A DNA stretch of 64,000 nt, taken from NCBI RefSeq assembly GCF_029360665.1, contig NZ_JARDUB010000004.1:186001-250000 (forward strand), in the 5' to 3' direction. A program made the position numbers and the translations under genes. A model generated the notes under the pieces. That model was not told the DNA's origin. It worked only from the letters and a program-made list of their open reading frames with translations, and searched no databases. Source of the stretch: Eudoraea chungangensis. Its GTDB lineage: Bacteria > Bacteroidota > Bacteroidia > Flavobacteriales > Flavobacteriaceae. This document shows, piece after piece, positions 18,151-26,571 of this stretch (position 1 is its first letter; every line of letters begins with the position of its first letter).

Positions 18151-21100
18151 TTAAAAATTAACATTTAAACCAAACGTATAGCTTCGAGCAATAGGGCTTG
18201 CACCAACCTGTACTCCGTAGGTAGTTGGACCCAAATAACCACCATTTGTAATCTCAACACCTTCAGGGTTATAAGAGGTATAATTACTGCCCCACAGATA
18301 TAATAAGTTAGTGGCTGCAACGTATAGTCGTACAGAATTAATGCCTATCTTGTTTATTACATCCGGATCAAGTGTATAACCTATTGTTAAATTTCTCAGC
18401 GCTACGTAAGAAGCATCTTGTATCATAGCGTCTGTTTGCCTTCTGTTCCCTATGTAAAACTCTCCATTGTTATCCGCAATACCGTCATCGTTAACATCGA
18501 AAGTATCTACCAGTCTTCCACTCCATTGTGACTCATAATAAAGTGGGTCTATGTTATAGACCTCACCTCCGTGAGATCCCTGGAATTGGAAGGACATATC
18601 AAAATCATGTAATTTTATTGAACTATTCAATCCCCAGTAAAAATCAGGAGTATTTTGACCTATTTTTACCAAATCTCCGCCATCCTCTACACTTTTTGTA
18701 TTGTCAATAACACCATCTCCATTTTGATCAACCACATAGGATTCTCCAGTGGTATTGTTTGGATGTCTTGTACCATCTTCTAAATAGATCATTTCAACAT
18801 CTCCAATGGTCTCCAATCCCCACATTTCTCCAATTTCTCCACCTACATAATTTCTAAATACAGGACCTCTACCACTTTGGCCATAAATCGTTTGAGGTAA
18901 TTCTTCTAGACCACCCAAATCTGTTATTTCTGTATTTACGGTTGATAGGTTAGCTCCCAGGCTCCATGTAAAATTCTCCTTACTGAATATTGTTGTATTC
19001 AAGTCAAATTCTACACCTGAGCTTCTTACATCCCCTGAATTCAAGACTATTGAAGTAGTACCAAGTACCTCAGAAACACTTTGATTAATCAACATATCCT
19101 CAACGTCCGAAGTATAATAGTCTACACTTAATCGCACACGGTTACTGGCAAAGCCTAAATCAATCCCGTAGTTTCTCTCTGTATTGGTTTGCCATGTCAA
19201 ATCTGGATTAGCCACATTCGACGGAATTAAGAATCCTGTTCCATAAATAGTTGCTTGCGGCTCTAGTAGACTAAGTGCATCGTAAGAACCTAAAAATGAT
19301 GTGGTTCCTAAAGACCCTGTACTAAATCGTGGCTTTATTAAACTGATGGCATCAGAGTTGTACCAAGACTCATTATGTATATTCCAACCTGCCGAAAGCG
19401 CCGGGAATGTTTCATACCTATTATTCTCTCCAAAACGGGAATCTCCATCTCTTCTAAGGGAAAAAGAAAATAAGAATCGATTATCATAGGCATAGTTAAC
19501 TCTTCCAAAAAGACTTTCCCTTACCCTAGTCTCATCTCTTTCTGTAACGGTAATATCCGCCGGATCAAATAAATTGAAATTTTGAATGTCCGTATCTGGT
19601 ACATTAACGGCATTCAAAGCAGTTCCATTTAATTTGGTAGTTTGAAATTCAATCCCACCAACAGCCGAAATATCATGTTTACCATATGTTTTGGCAAAAT
19701 TTAAAGTAGTCTCACTTACAACAGTGCTTACTTTTAAATCTGTTTGATCCATATAAGTCTGACTGGTTCTAGCCCTGGAGTCAAATCCAAGTAGTCTATG
19801 CTGATAGAATTGTGTGTCCGTAATATCTCCCCCTAATACGGTTTTTATATTGAAGCCGTCAATAAATTCATATTGCAAAAAAGTGTTAACATTGGCGTAA
19901 TATGTTTTTTGCCAACGATCTGTATTATCCAGTTTAGTCGCGGGACCTGCATCTCCAGACCCTCCAATACCATTATTTGCTCTTCCATAATGCCAGTCTT
20001 GTGCCGACATCCCTGGCTCTAACTCATAAATACTGCTCGCTTCATAAGTTGATCCTCTGTAACCATTGTCGAATGGTGCCAGGCCAAGAGCTTGTGCCTC
20101 TTGATCTAGCTGCTGAACAAATGCAATAGACTCTTCCGTGTGGTAAACCGGATGTACACCATAAGCTCTTAATAAATCTCGCATGTCATGACCAAGTATC
20201 TTTCTATTGGATGTAAATCCATTAAGACTTATTCCTGTCTTGAACTTCTTACCCAATTTTGCCTCAATATTTGCCCGAGCATTCATCCTTTCAAAACTTT
20301 CGGTGATCATTATTCCTTTTGTATTTTGATAGCCAACGGATGCAAAGTAGTTTACATCATCGCTTCCTCCAGTTACACTAAAGTCGTGACTCGTTGAACT
20401 ACCATTTCGAAATAACCAATCTTCCGGACTTATGGCACCAGGCGAATTTTCGTAAGCGTTTAATCTGTATTCCACAAATTCTGGATCTATTTGTGAAAGA
20501 TCCCAATTTCCTGCGGCAATCTCATTTCTTGAAATAGCAGCCCATTCTGGACCTGATTTAAGAATATTTTTACGGTATTTACTAGAGAAACTAGTAAAAT
20601 TATTGTAGGAAAAACTAGCTTTCCCTGTTCTTCCTTTTTTTGTGGTTACCAAAATAACCCCATTGGCACCCCTAGAACCGTAGATGGCAGCCGATGCAGC
20701 ATCTTTTAGCACTTCTAAACTCTCAATGTCGTTTGGATTAACTGTTGATAGATCTCCAGAAATTGGATAACCATCCACAACAATTAATGGGTTAGAATCT
20801 CCACTAATAGAGGAGGCTGCCCTAACCTGAATTTTTGGAGCAGCACCAGGAGAACCATCCTGCTGTTGAATCAAAACACCAGGCAACTTTCCACCTAAGG
20901 CGTCATCCACCCGAGTGGCTTGTATTGCCGCGATATCACTTCCGTCTACCTTGGCAACAGCACCCGTCAAAGATGATTTCTTACGGGTACCATAACCAAT
21001 TACAATTACTTCATCAAGCTCTGAGGTGTCTTCCTCCAAGCTTATGTTAACTGCAGTTTGATTAGTAATTGCAATGGTCTGTGAAGCAAATCCGATATAC

Positions 21101-21324
21101 GAAAATGTTAATGATTCGCCACTTGTAACACTGATAGAGTAATTACCATCAAAATCTGTCTGCACCCCCCTCGTCGTGTTCGTCACAACAATATTTACGC
21201 CAGGAATTGGAACATCATCCGAGGCAGACACTACCGTACCCGATACGGTAAATTCATTTTGAGCCATTAACGGAATGCTAAAAACCAGCAATCCAATTAA
21301 GGCCAAGTACGTTTTAAATTTCAT
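18151..21324 (-). CDS. susC: SusC-like TonB-dependent transporter for alginate oligosaccharides
   Basis: 1057 residues. Signal peptide (1-21), a carboxypeptidase-regulatory-like domain (about 24-105, containing GVNIVVTNTTRGVQTDFDG), TonB box region (DEVIVIGYGT), plug domain with IVVDGYPI and EVLKDAASAAIYGSRGANGVI, the SusC signature, and a long beta barrel ending in SYTFGLNVNF. Together with SusD it imports oligosaccharides through the outer membrane. The promoter with three tandem operators lies about 340 bases upstream, leaving an unusually long leader. The substrate is inferred from the flanking PL6/PL7 and KdgF genes. Confidence 0.96.
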   Translation of the reverse strand: MKFKTYLALIGLLVFSIPLMAQNEFTVSGTVVSASDDVPIPGVNIVVTNTTRGVQTDFDGNYSISVTSGESLTFSYIGFASQTIAITNQTAVNISLEEDTSELDEVIVIGYGTRKKSSLTGAVAKVDGSDIAAIQATRVDDALGGKLPGVLIQQQDGSPGAAPKIQVRAASSISGDSNPLIVVDGYPISGDLSTVNPNDIESLEVLKDAASAAIYGSRGANGVILVTTKKGRTGKASFSYNNFTSFSSKYRKNILKSGPEWAAISRNEIAAGNWDLSQIDPEFVEYRLNAYENSPGAISPEDWLFRNGSSTSHDFSVTGGSDDVNYFASVGYQNTKGIMITESFERMNARANIEAKLGKKFKTGISLNGFTSNRKILGHDMRDLLRAYGVHPVYHTEESIAFVQQLDQEAQALGLAPFDNGYRGSTYEASSIYELEPGMSAQDWHYGRANNGIGGSGDAGPATKLDNTDRWQKTYYANVNTFLQYEFIDGFNIKTVLGGDITDTQFYQHRLLGFDSRARTSQTYMDQTDLKVSTVVSETTLNFAKTYGKHDISAVGGIEFQTTKLNGTALNAVNVPDTDIQNFNLFDPADITVTERDETRVRESLFGRVNYAYDNRFLFSFSLRRDGDSRFGENNRYETFPALSAGWNIHNESWYNSDAISLIKPRFSTGSLGTTSFLGSYDALSLLEPQATIYGTGFLIPSNVANPDLTWQTNTERNYGIDLGFASNRVRLSVDYYTSDVEDMLINQSVSEVLGTTSIVLNSGDVRSSGVEFDLNTTIFSKENFTWSLGANLSTVNTEITDLGGLEELPQTIYGQSGRGPVFRNYVGGEIGEMWGLETIGDVEMIYLEDGTRHPNNTTGESYVVDQNGDGVIDNTKSVEDGGDLVKIGQNTPDFYWGLNSSIKLHDFDMSFQFQGSHGGEVYNIDPLYYESQWSGRLVDTFDVNDDGIADNNGEFYIGNRRQTDAMIQDASYVALRNLTIGYTLDPDVINKIGINSVRLYVAATNLLYLWGSNYTSYNPEGVEITNGGYLGPTTYGVQVGASPIARSYTFGLNVNF

Positions 21325-21471
21325 TTGTCATCGTTTTATTATTAGTAGTAAAGTTTAGTCGATATATAAAAATATACCTTGATAGAAGTTGTAAGTAACT
21401 TTATCGATTTTCAACTCCAACTAAAAACAATTTTCATGGAAAGTCAGCAAATTTTGCTATTTTTGAAAATA

Positions 21472-21567
21472 TGTTTATAGTAAAGTATAACATGTATTGA
21501 GTATTACTTCCTTCCAAAATGAAGTAATAAAATTTAAAAGGATAGGCGTGCACCTGTCCTTTTTTTT
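21472..21567 (+). ncRNA. candidate antisense small RNA in the susC leader
   Basis: On the plus strand, opposite the susC 5' leader, a TATTTTTG box (21458-21465) is followed by a 9-base-pair hairpin (21502-21510 with 21521-21529) and then an 11-pair hairpin (21536-21546 with 21553-21563) running into seven or more T. The second hairpin is continuous only on the plus strand (a G-U pair there is an A-C mismatch on the minus strand). No good -33 box is present. It could instead be an attenuator of the susC mRNA. Speculative. Confidence 0.3.
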
Positions 21568-21638
21568 GTTTATATGGGAACTAGTTTCATAAGATCGTTC
21601 AGTTTGTTTATTAGTTAATTGTTAATTCATGTATTTAT

Positions 21639-21703
21639 TGGTTCACCACACTGGTTTACCAAATTGGTTTACCAAATATATGTTATTTCTTCGTTAAAAA
21701 AAA
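21639..21703 (-). promoter_or_regulatory. susC promoter with three tandem GntR operators
   Basis: Three TGGTNNACCA palindromes at 21639-21648, 21652-21661 and 21665-21674 are spaced exactly 13 bases apart. The minus-strand -7 box TATATTTG (21673-21680) shares its last two bases with the third operator. A weak -33 (TTTT instead of TTTG) falls 19 bases further at 21700-21703. Transcription would start inside the operators, which fits repression. The leader to the susC ATG is about 340 bases. The rest of the gap to the SDR gene (21704-21777) is AT-rich and holds nothing else seen. Confidence 0.75.
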
Positions 21704-21777
21704 TTTAATTAAAAATTTAACATTCTCGGCTATTAAAGTTTTGAAAATGAGCACATGACATTCTTTTTCGTTCGCGG

Positions 21778-22542
21778 TTACATGTTATAAACACCGCCAT
21801 TGATATCAAGGGTAGCGCCTGAAATAAAGCCATCATATTCTGACGCCAAATATAAAACCGCTCTTGCCACATCATCTGCATTACCGGCCCGTTTAATAGG
21901 AATATTCGCTGTTGTCTCTGCCGCTGATTCTTCCGTTGTATGGGTATTATGGAAGGAAGTACCCAAGATAAGACCAGGAGTAACTGCGTTGACCCGTATT
22001 CCCTTTGGACCCAACTCTGAGGAAAGCGCCCTGGTAAATGTTAGTATGGCACCCTTGCTGGTGGAATAGACCAACGAACCTGGATGTCCTCCCTTGCGCC
22101 CGGCAAGCGATGCCAAATTAACAATACTGCTGTTCTCATTTTTTGCCAGATGTGAAACGGCAGCTCTAGTAACAAACATCATAGAAGTGAGGTTGATATC
22201 CATTACCTTTTGCCAGAATTCCAATGTCATTTCACTTAACATTCTTCGTGCCACAAGTGAACCGGCGTTGTTAATCAATATGTCTAATCCTCCAAACGCT
22301 GCCACCGTTTGTTCAACCAAAATATTTGCATCAGCTTCTTTTGTTAAATCTCCTCCAATAGCCACCGCTTTTTGTCCTTTACTAATAGCATAAGAGGTCA
22401 ATTGCTCTGCCGTATCGGAACTGGAAAAATAGTGAATGGCAACATTGGCGCCACTATCAATAAGGTGTTTGGTGATTGCCTCCCCAATTCCCTGAGCACC
22501 CGCAGTAATAAGTACGTTTTTTCCGGTTAATTTAATGTTCAT
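21778..22542 (-). CDS. second SDR-family oxidoreductase of the alginate locus
   Basis: The ATG at 22542 (254 residues) is preferred to a GTG 12 codons earlier. SDR motifs: TAGAQGIG (13-20, a slight variant of TGxxxGIG), NNAG (91-94), Ser145, Tyr159 and Lys163, and a C-terminal LDINGGVYNM. It resembles KduD/glucose dehydrogenase-type enzymes. It lies 90 bases after kdgF and is probably co-transcribed with it, so it acts on DEH or a related uronate ketone. Whether it duplicates the reductase at 13522-14274, uses the other cofactor or acts on another isomer is not visible. Confidence 0.88.
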   Translation of the reverse strand: MNIKLTGKNVLITAGAQGIGEAITKHLIDSGANVAIHYFSSSDTAEQLTSYAISKGQKAVAIGGDLTKEADANILVEQTVAAFGGLDILINNAGSLVARRMLSEMTLEFWQKVMDINLTSMMFVTRAAVSHLAKNENSSIVNLASLAGRKGGHPGSLVYSTSKGAILTFTRALSSELGPKGIRVNAVTPGLILGTSFHNTHTTEESAAETTANIPIKRAGNADDVARAVLYLASEYDGFISGATLDINGGVYNM

Positions 22543-22632
22543 ATTCTCTAGATAAAGCTTTTTTTTCCAATCCTGCACTCATTAGGTTTTCCTAGAAGAA
22601 TCTACCTGGGTGCAGCTATTTTTGTTTCGATC

Positions 22633-23004
22633 CTATTTATCTTTAAAGTAAGATACCGCCTCACCACTTAAAAAATCTTCTCTTACCGGGCTAAATGTGT
22701 CAATTAACATCCCTTCTTCCAAACAGACTGCACTATGCAATAAATTAGGTTCAATGTAAACCCCATCTCCTGCTTCAACAATTTTCTTTTCACCATCAAT
22801 TTCAAATTCAAACTTTCCGGAAACGCAATAGGTAGCTTGGGTGTGAAAGTGTTGGTGAGGAGCGCCCAATGCTCCTTGCTGGAACTTCACTTTTACCATC
22901 ATGATTTGGTTATCATAGCCTAAAAATTTTCTCGATACTCCTCCTCCAAGTTCTTCCCACTCTAATTCTTTTGAAGTAATATACTTTTCACTAAATCTTT
23001 GCAT
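22633..23004 (-). CDS. kdgF: KdgF, cupin that converts unsaturated monouronates to linear ketonised form
   Basis: 123 residues, a single cupin domain of the usual KdgF length. Metal ligands are His50, His52, Gln56 and His90 (in PHQHFHTQ and LLHSAV). The conserved catalytic tail DTFSPVREDFL provides Asp102, Phe104 and Arg108. The enzyme opens 4,5-unsaturated uronate produced by alginate or pectin lyases on the way to DEH. Here it sits between the PL7 lyase and an SDR. The 262 bases upstream contain no clear promoter; one imperfect operator-like sequence lies at 23113-23122. Confidence 0.93.
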   Translation of the reverse strand: MQRFSEKYITSKELEWEELGGGVSRKFLGYDNQIMMVKVKFQQGALGAPHQHFHTQATYCVSGKFEFEIDGEKKIVEAGDGVYIEPNLLHSAVCLEEGMLIDTFSPVREDFLSGEAVSYFKDK

Positions 23005-23266
23005 AATTTAACTGTCTTTTCTATTTGAAATTTTCAGGACCTGTCTATTAACAATCCTGCCTACCGCTCTTTAATTTATTATGTTTTTTCTCTACCCTTG
23101 TTACTAAGATACTGGTCTCCCAATATGTCATACTCTTTAATACTATTCTACCCTTTCCTGCAACTTAATTGCTAGCACTTACCAACAGACCTCTGCCAAA
23201 TGCCCGTCCTGCCTGAAATATTATGCTTCATCTTTTCATCGAATAATTAGACAAATTCTAAGATCA

Positions 23267-25318
23267 TTATATATTAGGTTTCGTACCAGGACCTACTGTC
23301 GCTTCTCTAAACCATACTTCGGTATAACAGCCATTCTCATACTGCTTGGTGATATCACCATTATAAGTTTCTGCACCCGTAGACCAAACCATATTTGTTT
23401 TAGGGCTTTTGCCGTTGGTTTGGTTATACGCCCCTTGTTTAAAATATCCGAGTTCTCCACTATAGGCCGTTGCACGTTCGGTTCCATCTTGCCCAATAGG
23501 CACAAAGAGTTGCTGCACTTGAGCGGGTAGATCCGATTTTTCCTGAAACTCGGAGACGATAAGGTTTTTAGTAAAGGTTCTGGTCTTATGTCCTTCACTG
23601 GAGAATGTAAGATACATGATACCCTCGTATACATTTACCTCATAACTAAATTCTTCCCCCAATTCTATACCATCTTCCGGTTCCGGAGGATAGACATTTG
23701 GCCCCGTCCCAACAACCGACAAATCATTTCCCCATACTGCGGTGGAAAAGTCCCACCTTCCAGAATTATCATTATCTGCGGTATTGATTTCATAGTTCCA
23801 AAATACAGATCCTTTATTATGGCCTGGAAATTTTTTATAAAATATCTTTAATGGCTCATTTTCATGTCCTTCACCACTGTGAATTTGGCCAATAACCGTT
23901 GCAAAAGAAGCCGGAACCCTGGCATCACCGGAAACAGAAACTTGCATTACCTTGCAGGTCCCGGTTAATTTACCCCCTTGTTCTGGCGTCCAATCTCTTT
24001 TTTCATGCAATTCAGTTCTTGTATTGCTAGAGTTTTTCGTAGTTACTCCTGAATTTGGAGTTTTATAGACCACCCAGCGCCTTGTACCGTCAATAACGGT
24101 ATAGAAAAAATCTTTATGTTCGTAGTTGCTGATATCTTCAACCTCAGTCCCGTCTCCCATCCATATTTTAAACTTATCCATAAATGGAATCACCTCATTA
24201 GGATAGACCGTTTTGGCGCTCAAGCCATCATTCGCTTGAAAATACCCGCCATTGGATATAGCGTCCTCGCTGATTGTAATATTTGCCTCTTTAAACCAAA
24301 CTTCCGCATAATTCCCATCTGCATATTGTTTTTCAATATCACCCCCATGGGTTTCGGCCCCAGAACACCAGACTCTGTTTACTTTAGGATCTTTACCGTT
24401 CGTTTGGTTATAGGTTCCCAATTTAAAAAATAAGCCCTCATCGGCATATGCCGTTTTACGTTCTAATCCATCCTGACCAATAGGTACAAATAATTTCTTA
24501 ACCTGTTCTGGTATGTTTGAGCGTTCCGTATATTCAGAAGAAATGAGATTTTTAGTAAATGTTTTGGTTTCATGACCTTCGCTAGTAAAAGTTAGATACA
24601 TCATTCCATCTTTAATCTCAACCTGATAACTGAATTCTTCACCTAAAGCAATCCCATCCTGTGGTTCTGGCGGATACGTATCTGCCTCCGTCCCTACTAC
24701 AGAAAAGTCATAGCCCCAAACAGGATACGAATAATCCCATCTACGGGAGTTATCATCCCCGGCAGTATTGATTTCATAATGCCAGAAGACGGAACCTTTG
24801 GTATGACCAGGGAATTTTTTATAAAATATTTTTAATGGTTCATTTTCGTGGCCATCTGCACTATGAATTTGGCCAACTACAACAGAGTACGTAGCCGCCA
24901 CCCTTGCATCTCCTGTAGCGGATACCTGCATTACTTTTAGCGTAGCGTTCATTTTGGCCTCCGTTAGCGGTGTCCACTTTTTTAATTGGGCCAGTTCAGT
25001 TCTTGTATTATTGGAAGTGCCATGAGTATTTCCCGCATTAGGTGTTTTAAATACTACCCAGTCAGCCTTCTCATCACTGGCAGTGTAAAAGAAATCTTTG
25101 TTTTCATAATCTGTTGCCTTACCAACATTAGAGCCGTCCCCTAAAATCAAATTCCAGTGTTGAAAAAAGGGAATAATATCATTTGCTTTTTTTGCGACAG
25201 TAGTACTCCCATCGGCTTTTTCAACATTTTGTTTATTACTTCCATCGCCGCAACTATTTAAAAATAAAACTGCCACTCCGCAGAACAAATAATGTATTAA
25301 AGTTGATTTATAATTCAT
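23267..25318 (-). CDS. two-domain PL7 alginate lyase lipoprotein
   Basis: The ATG at 25318 gives 683 residues and a clean lipoprotein signal (LNSC, Cys23); a GTG seven codons upstream is unlikely. Two PL7 (alginate lyase 2) domains follow in tandem, about 45-345 and 372-672. Each has the three family motifs: RTEL (106-109; 434-437), QIH (150-152; 478-480) and the catalytic-Tyr strand FKLGTYNQ (Tyr303) or FKQGAYNQ (Tyr631). Both domains keep the Arg, His and Tyr, so both look active. It is probably anchored at the cell surface and cuts alginate by beta-elimination. The promoter with two operators is at 25401-25452. Confidence 0.93.
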   Translation of the reverse strand: MNYKSTLIHYLFCGVAVLFLNSCGDGSNKQNVEKADGSTTVAKKANDIIPFFQHWNLILGDGSNVGKATDYENKDFFYTASDEKADWVVFKTPNAGNTHGTSNNTRTELAQLKKWTPLTEAKMNATLKVMQVSATGDARVAATYSVVVGQIHSADGHENEPLKIFYKKFPGHTKGSVFWHYEINTAGDDNSRRWDYSYPVWGYDFSVVGTEADTYPPEPQDGIALGEEFSYQVEIKDGMMYLTFTSEGHETKTFTKNLISSEYTERSNIPEQVKKLFVPIGQDGLERKTAYADEGLFFKLGTYNQTNGKDPKVNRVWCSGAETHGGDIEKQYADGNYAEVWFKEANITISEDAISNGGYFQANDGLSAKTVYPNEVIPFMDKFKIWMGDGTEVEDISNYEHKDFFYTVIDGTRRWVVYKTPNSGVTTKNSSNTRTELHEKRDWTPEQGGKLTGTCKVMQVSVSGDARVPASFATVIGQIHSGEGHENEPLKIFYKKFPGHNKGSVFWNYEINTADNDNSGRWDFSTAVWGNDLSVVGTGPNVYPPEPEDGIELGEEFSYEVNVYEGIMYLTFSSEGHKTRTFTKNLIVSEFQEKSDLPAQVQQLFVPIGQDGTERATAYSGELGYFKQGAYNQTNGKSPKTNMVWSTGAETYNGDITKQYENGCYTEVWFREATVGPGTKPNI

Positions 25319-25400
25319 TTTACAGTCTGTATTAATCACATGTTAATGTAGGAATGGTCCTGTGTTAGCTTTTGAAAAAGCTCTTTTTATTTATAATAAT

Positions 25401-25452
25401 TGGTTTACCAGTTTGGTTTACCAAAAATACATATATAAATTTGATTAGCAAA
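25401..25452 (-). promoter_or_regulatory. PL7 promoter with two tandem GntR operators
   Basis: TGGTTTACCA occurs at 25401-25410 and 25414-25423, 13 bases apart. The minus-strand -7 box TATTTTTG (25422-25429) overlaps the second operator by two bases, and a -33 TTTG lies at 25449-25452 with an exact 19-base spacer. This is a strong Bacteroidota promoter with its start inside the operator pair. The leader to the lyase ATG is about 100 bases. Confidence 0.85.
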
Positions 25453-25564
25453 TTTTTAACATAAAATCGATCTACAGTATTACAAATTATCCATGATCAA
25501 GGATTTTATAAACCAATTATTGGCTTAAGCTAATAATAAAAAGAGGCATACTATTTTTCGTAGA

Positions 25565-26566
25565 CTATCTTTTTATTGCTCCGGAAGTATCTCCATCCAT
25601 CAAATTTTTTACATTATCCAAGGAAACCATATTTACATCCCCTGGAACTGTATGTTTGAGGGCACAGGCGGCGGAAGCAAAAGCCAAGGCCTGTTTGTCG
25701 TCATAGTGTAACAGACCATAAATTAGACCCGCGGCAAAGGCATCCCCGGTACCAACGCGGTCTATGATGTGCGTAATATTAAGCATGTCACTTTTAATAT
25801 ACGCTTCCCCGTTCCACATCTTCCCTTGTATTTGGTTATGGGAAGCACTCAAGGTTCTTCTTGTTTTTTTAATCACTTTCCTGACATTGGGAAAAAGGTT
25901 GATGAGCGCTATGGCCAAATCCTGAAACTTATCTTTCGGTTCACCTAGGCCGAACATTTCACGAATACCTCTGCTACTGCTAATCACTACATCACAGTGC
26001 TCTACCAAGGTAGGAATTACCTCTTGCATTTTTTTTCCGTACTTCCACATATTATTTCGAGAATTGATGTCTCCTGAAACCATAATACCTAATTTATTTG
26101 CTGTTTTTATGGCTTCTAAACAACTTAAATAAGCCCCTTCCGAAATGGCCGGCGTAATTCCGGTCCAATGAAACCAGTCGGCATCTTTAAGTACATCTTC
26201 CCAATCTAACATGGAAGGCTTTATCAAGGAAAAAGAGGATCCTTCTCGTTCATATATTACTTCGCTAGGTCTGTGAACGGCGCCTTTTTCAAGAAAATAC
26301 TTTCCCAACATATTGTCACCATAAATAACATGTTCCGTGCTTAGCCAATGTTTACGTAAAAACTGGGTGGCCGCTTTTCCTAAGGCATTATCAGGAAAAC
26401 GCGTAACATGGGCTGCCTTCATTCCAAGATAGGCACAGGATATGGCCACATTTGCCTCCCCTCCGCCGTATACGAGCTCGAAAGAAGTGGCCTGCGAAAA
26501 TTTTTTATAGCCTGGTGGGGACAAACGCATCATTACTTCCCCAAATGTGATTACTTTTTTAGGCAT
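25565..26566 (-). CDS. second PfkB-family KDG kinase-like protein with degenerate motifs
   Basis: 333 residues, closely similar along its length to KdgK at 12462-13502. It keeps GGGEANVA, WTGITPAIS and DRVGTGDAF with catalytic Asp275. However, the Mg/phosphate motif GNEED of the first copy is replaced by SSSRG (196-200), the substrate motif DLNYR reads DINSR, and the TLRGS strand reads KTRRT. It lies 5 bases after the PL6 lyase gene and is in the operator-controlled operon. It may be a kinase with altered substrate, a weak enzyme or a regulatory pseudokinase. It is not frameshifted. Confidence 0.85.
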   Translation of the reverse strand: MPKKVITFGEVMMRLSPPGYKKFSQATSFELVYGGGEANVAISCAYLGMKAAHVTRFPDNALGKAATQFLRKHWLSTEHVIYGDNMLGKYFLEKGAVHRPSEVIYEREGSSFSLIKPSMLDWEDVLKDADWFHWTGITPAISEGAYLSCLEAIKTANKLGIMVSGDINSRNNMWKYGKKMQEVIPTLVEHCDVVISSSRGIREMFGLGEPKDKFQDLAIALINLFPNVRKVIKKTRRTLSASHNQIQGKMWNGEAYIKSDMLNITHIIDRVGTGDAFAAGLIYGLLHYDDKQALAFASAACALKHTVPGDVNMVSLDNVKNLMDGDTSGAIKR

Positions 26567-26571
26567 ATTTT

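Noticed and set aside
23113-23122. TGGTCTCCCA upstream of kdgF as another GntR operator
   Set aside because: One mismatch, single copy and no -7 box in the shared geometry; kept only as a possible weak site.
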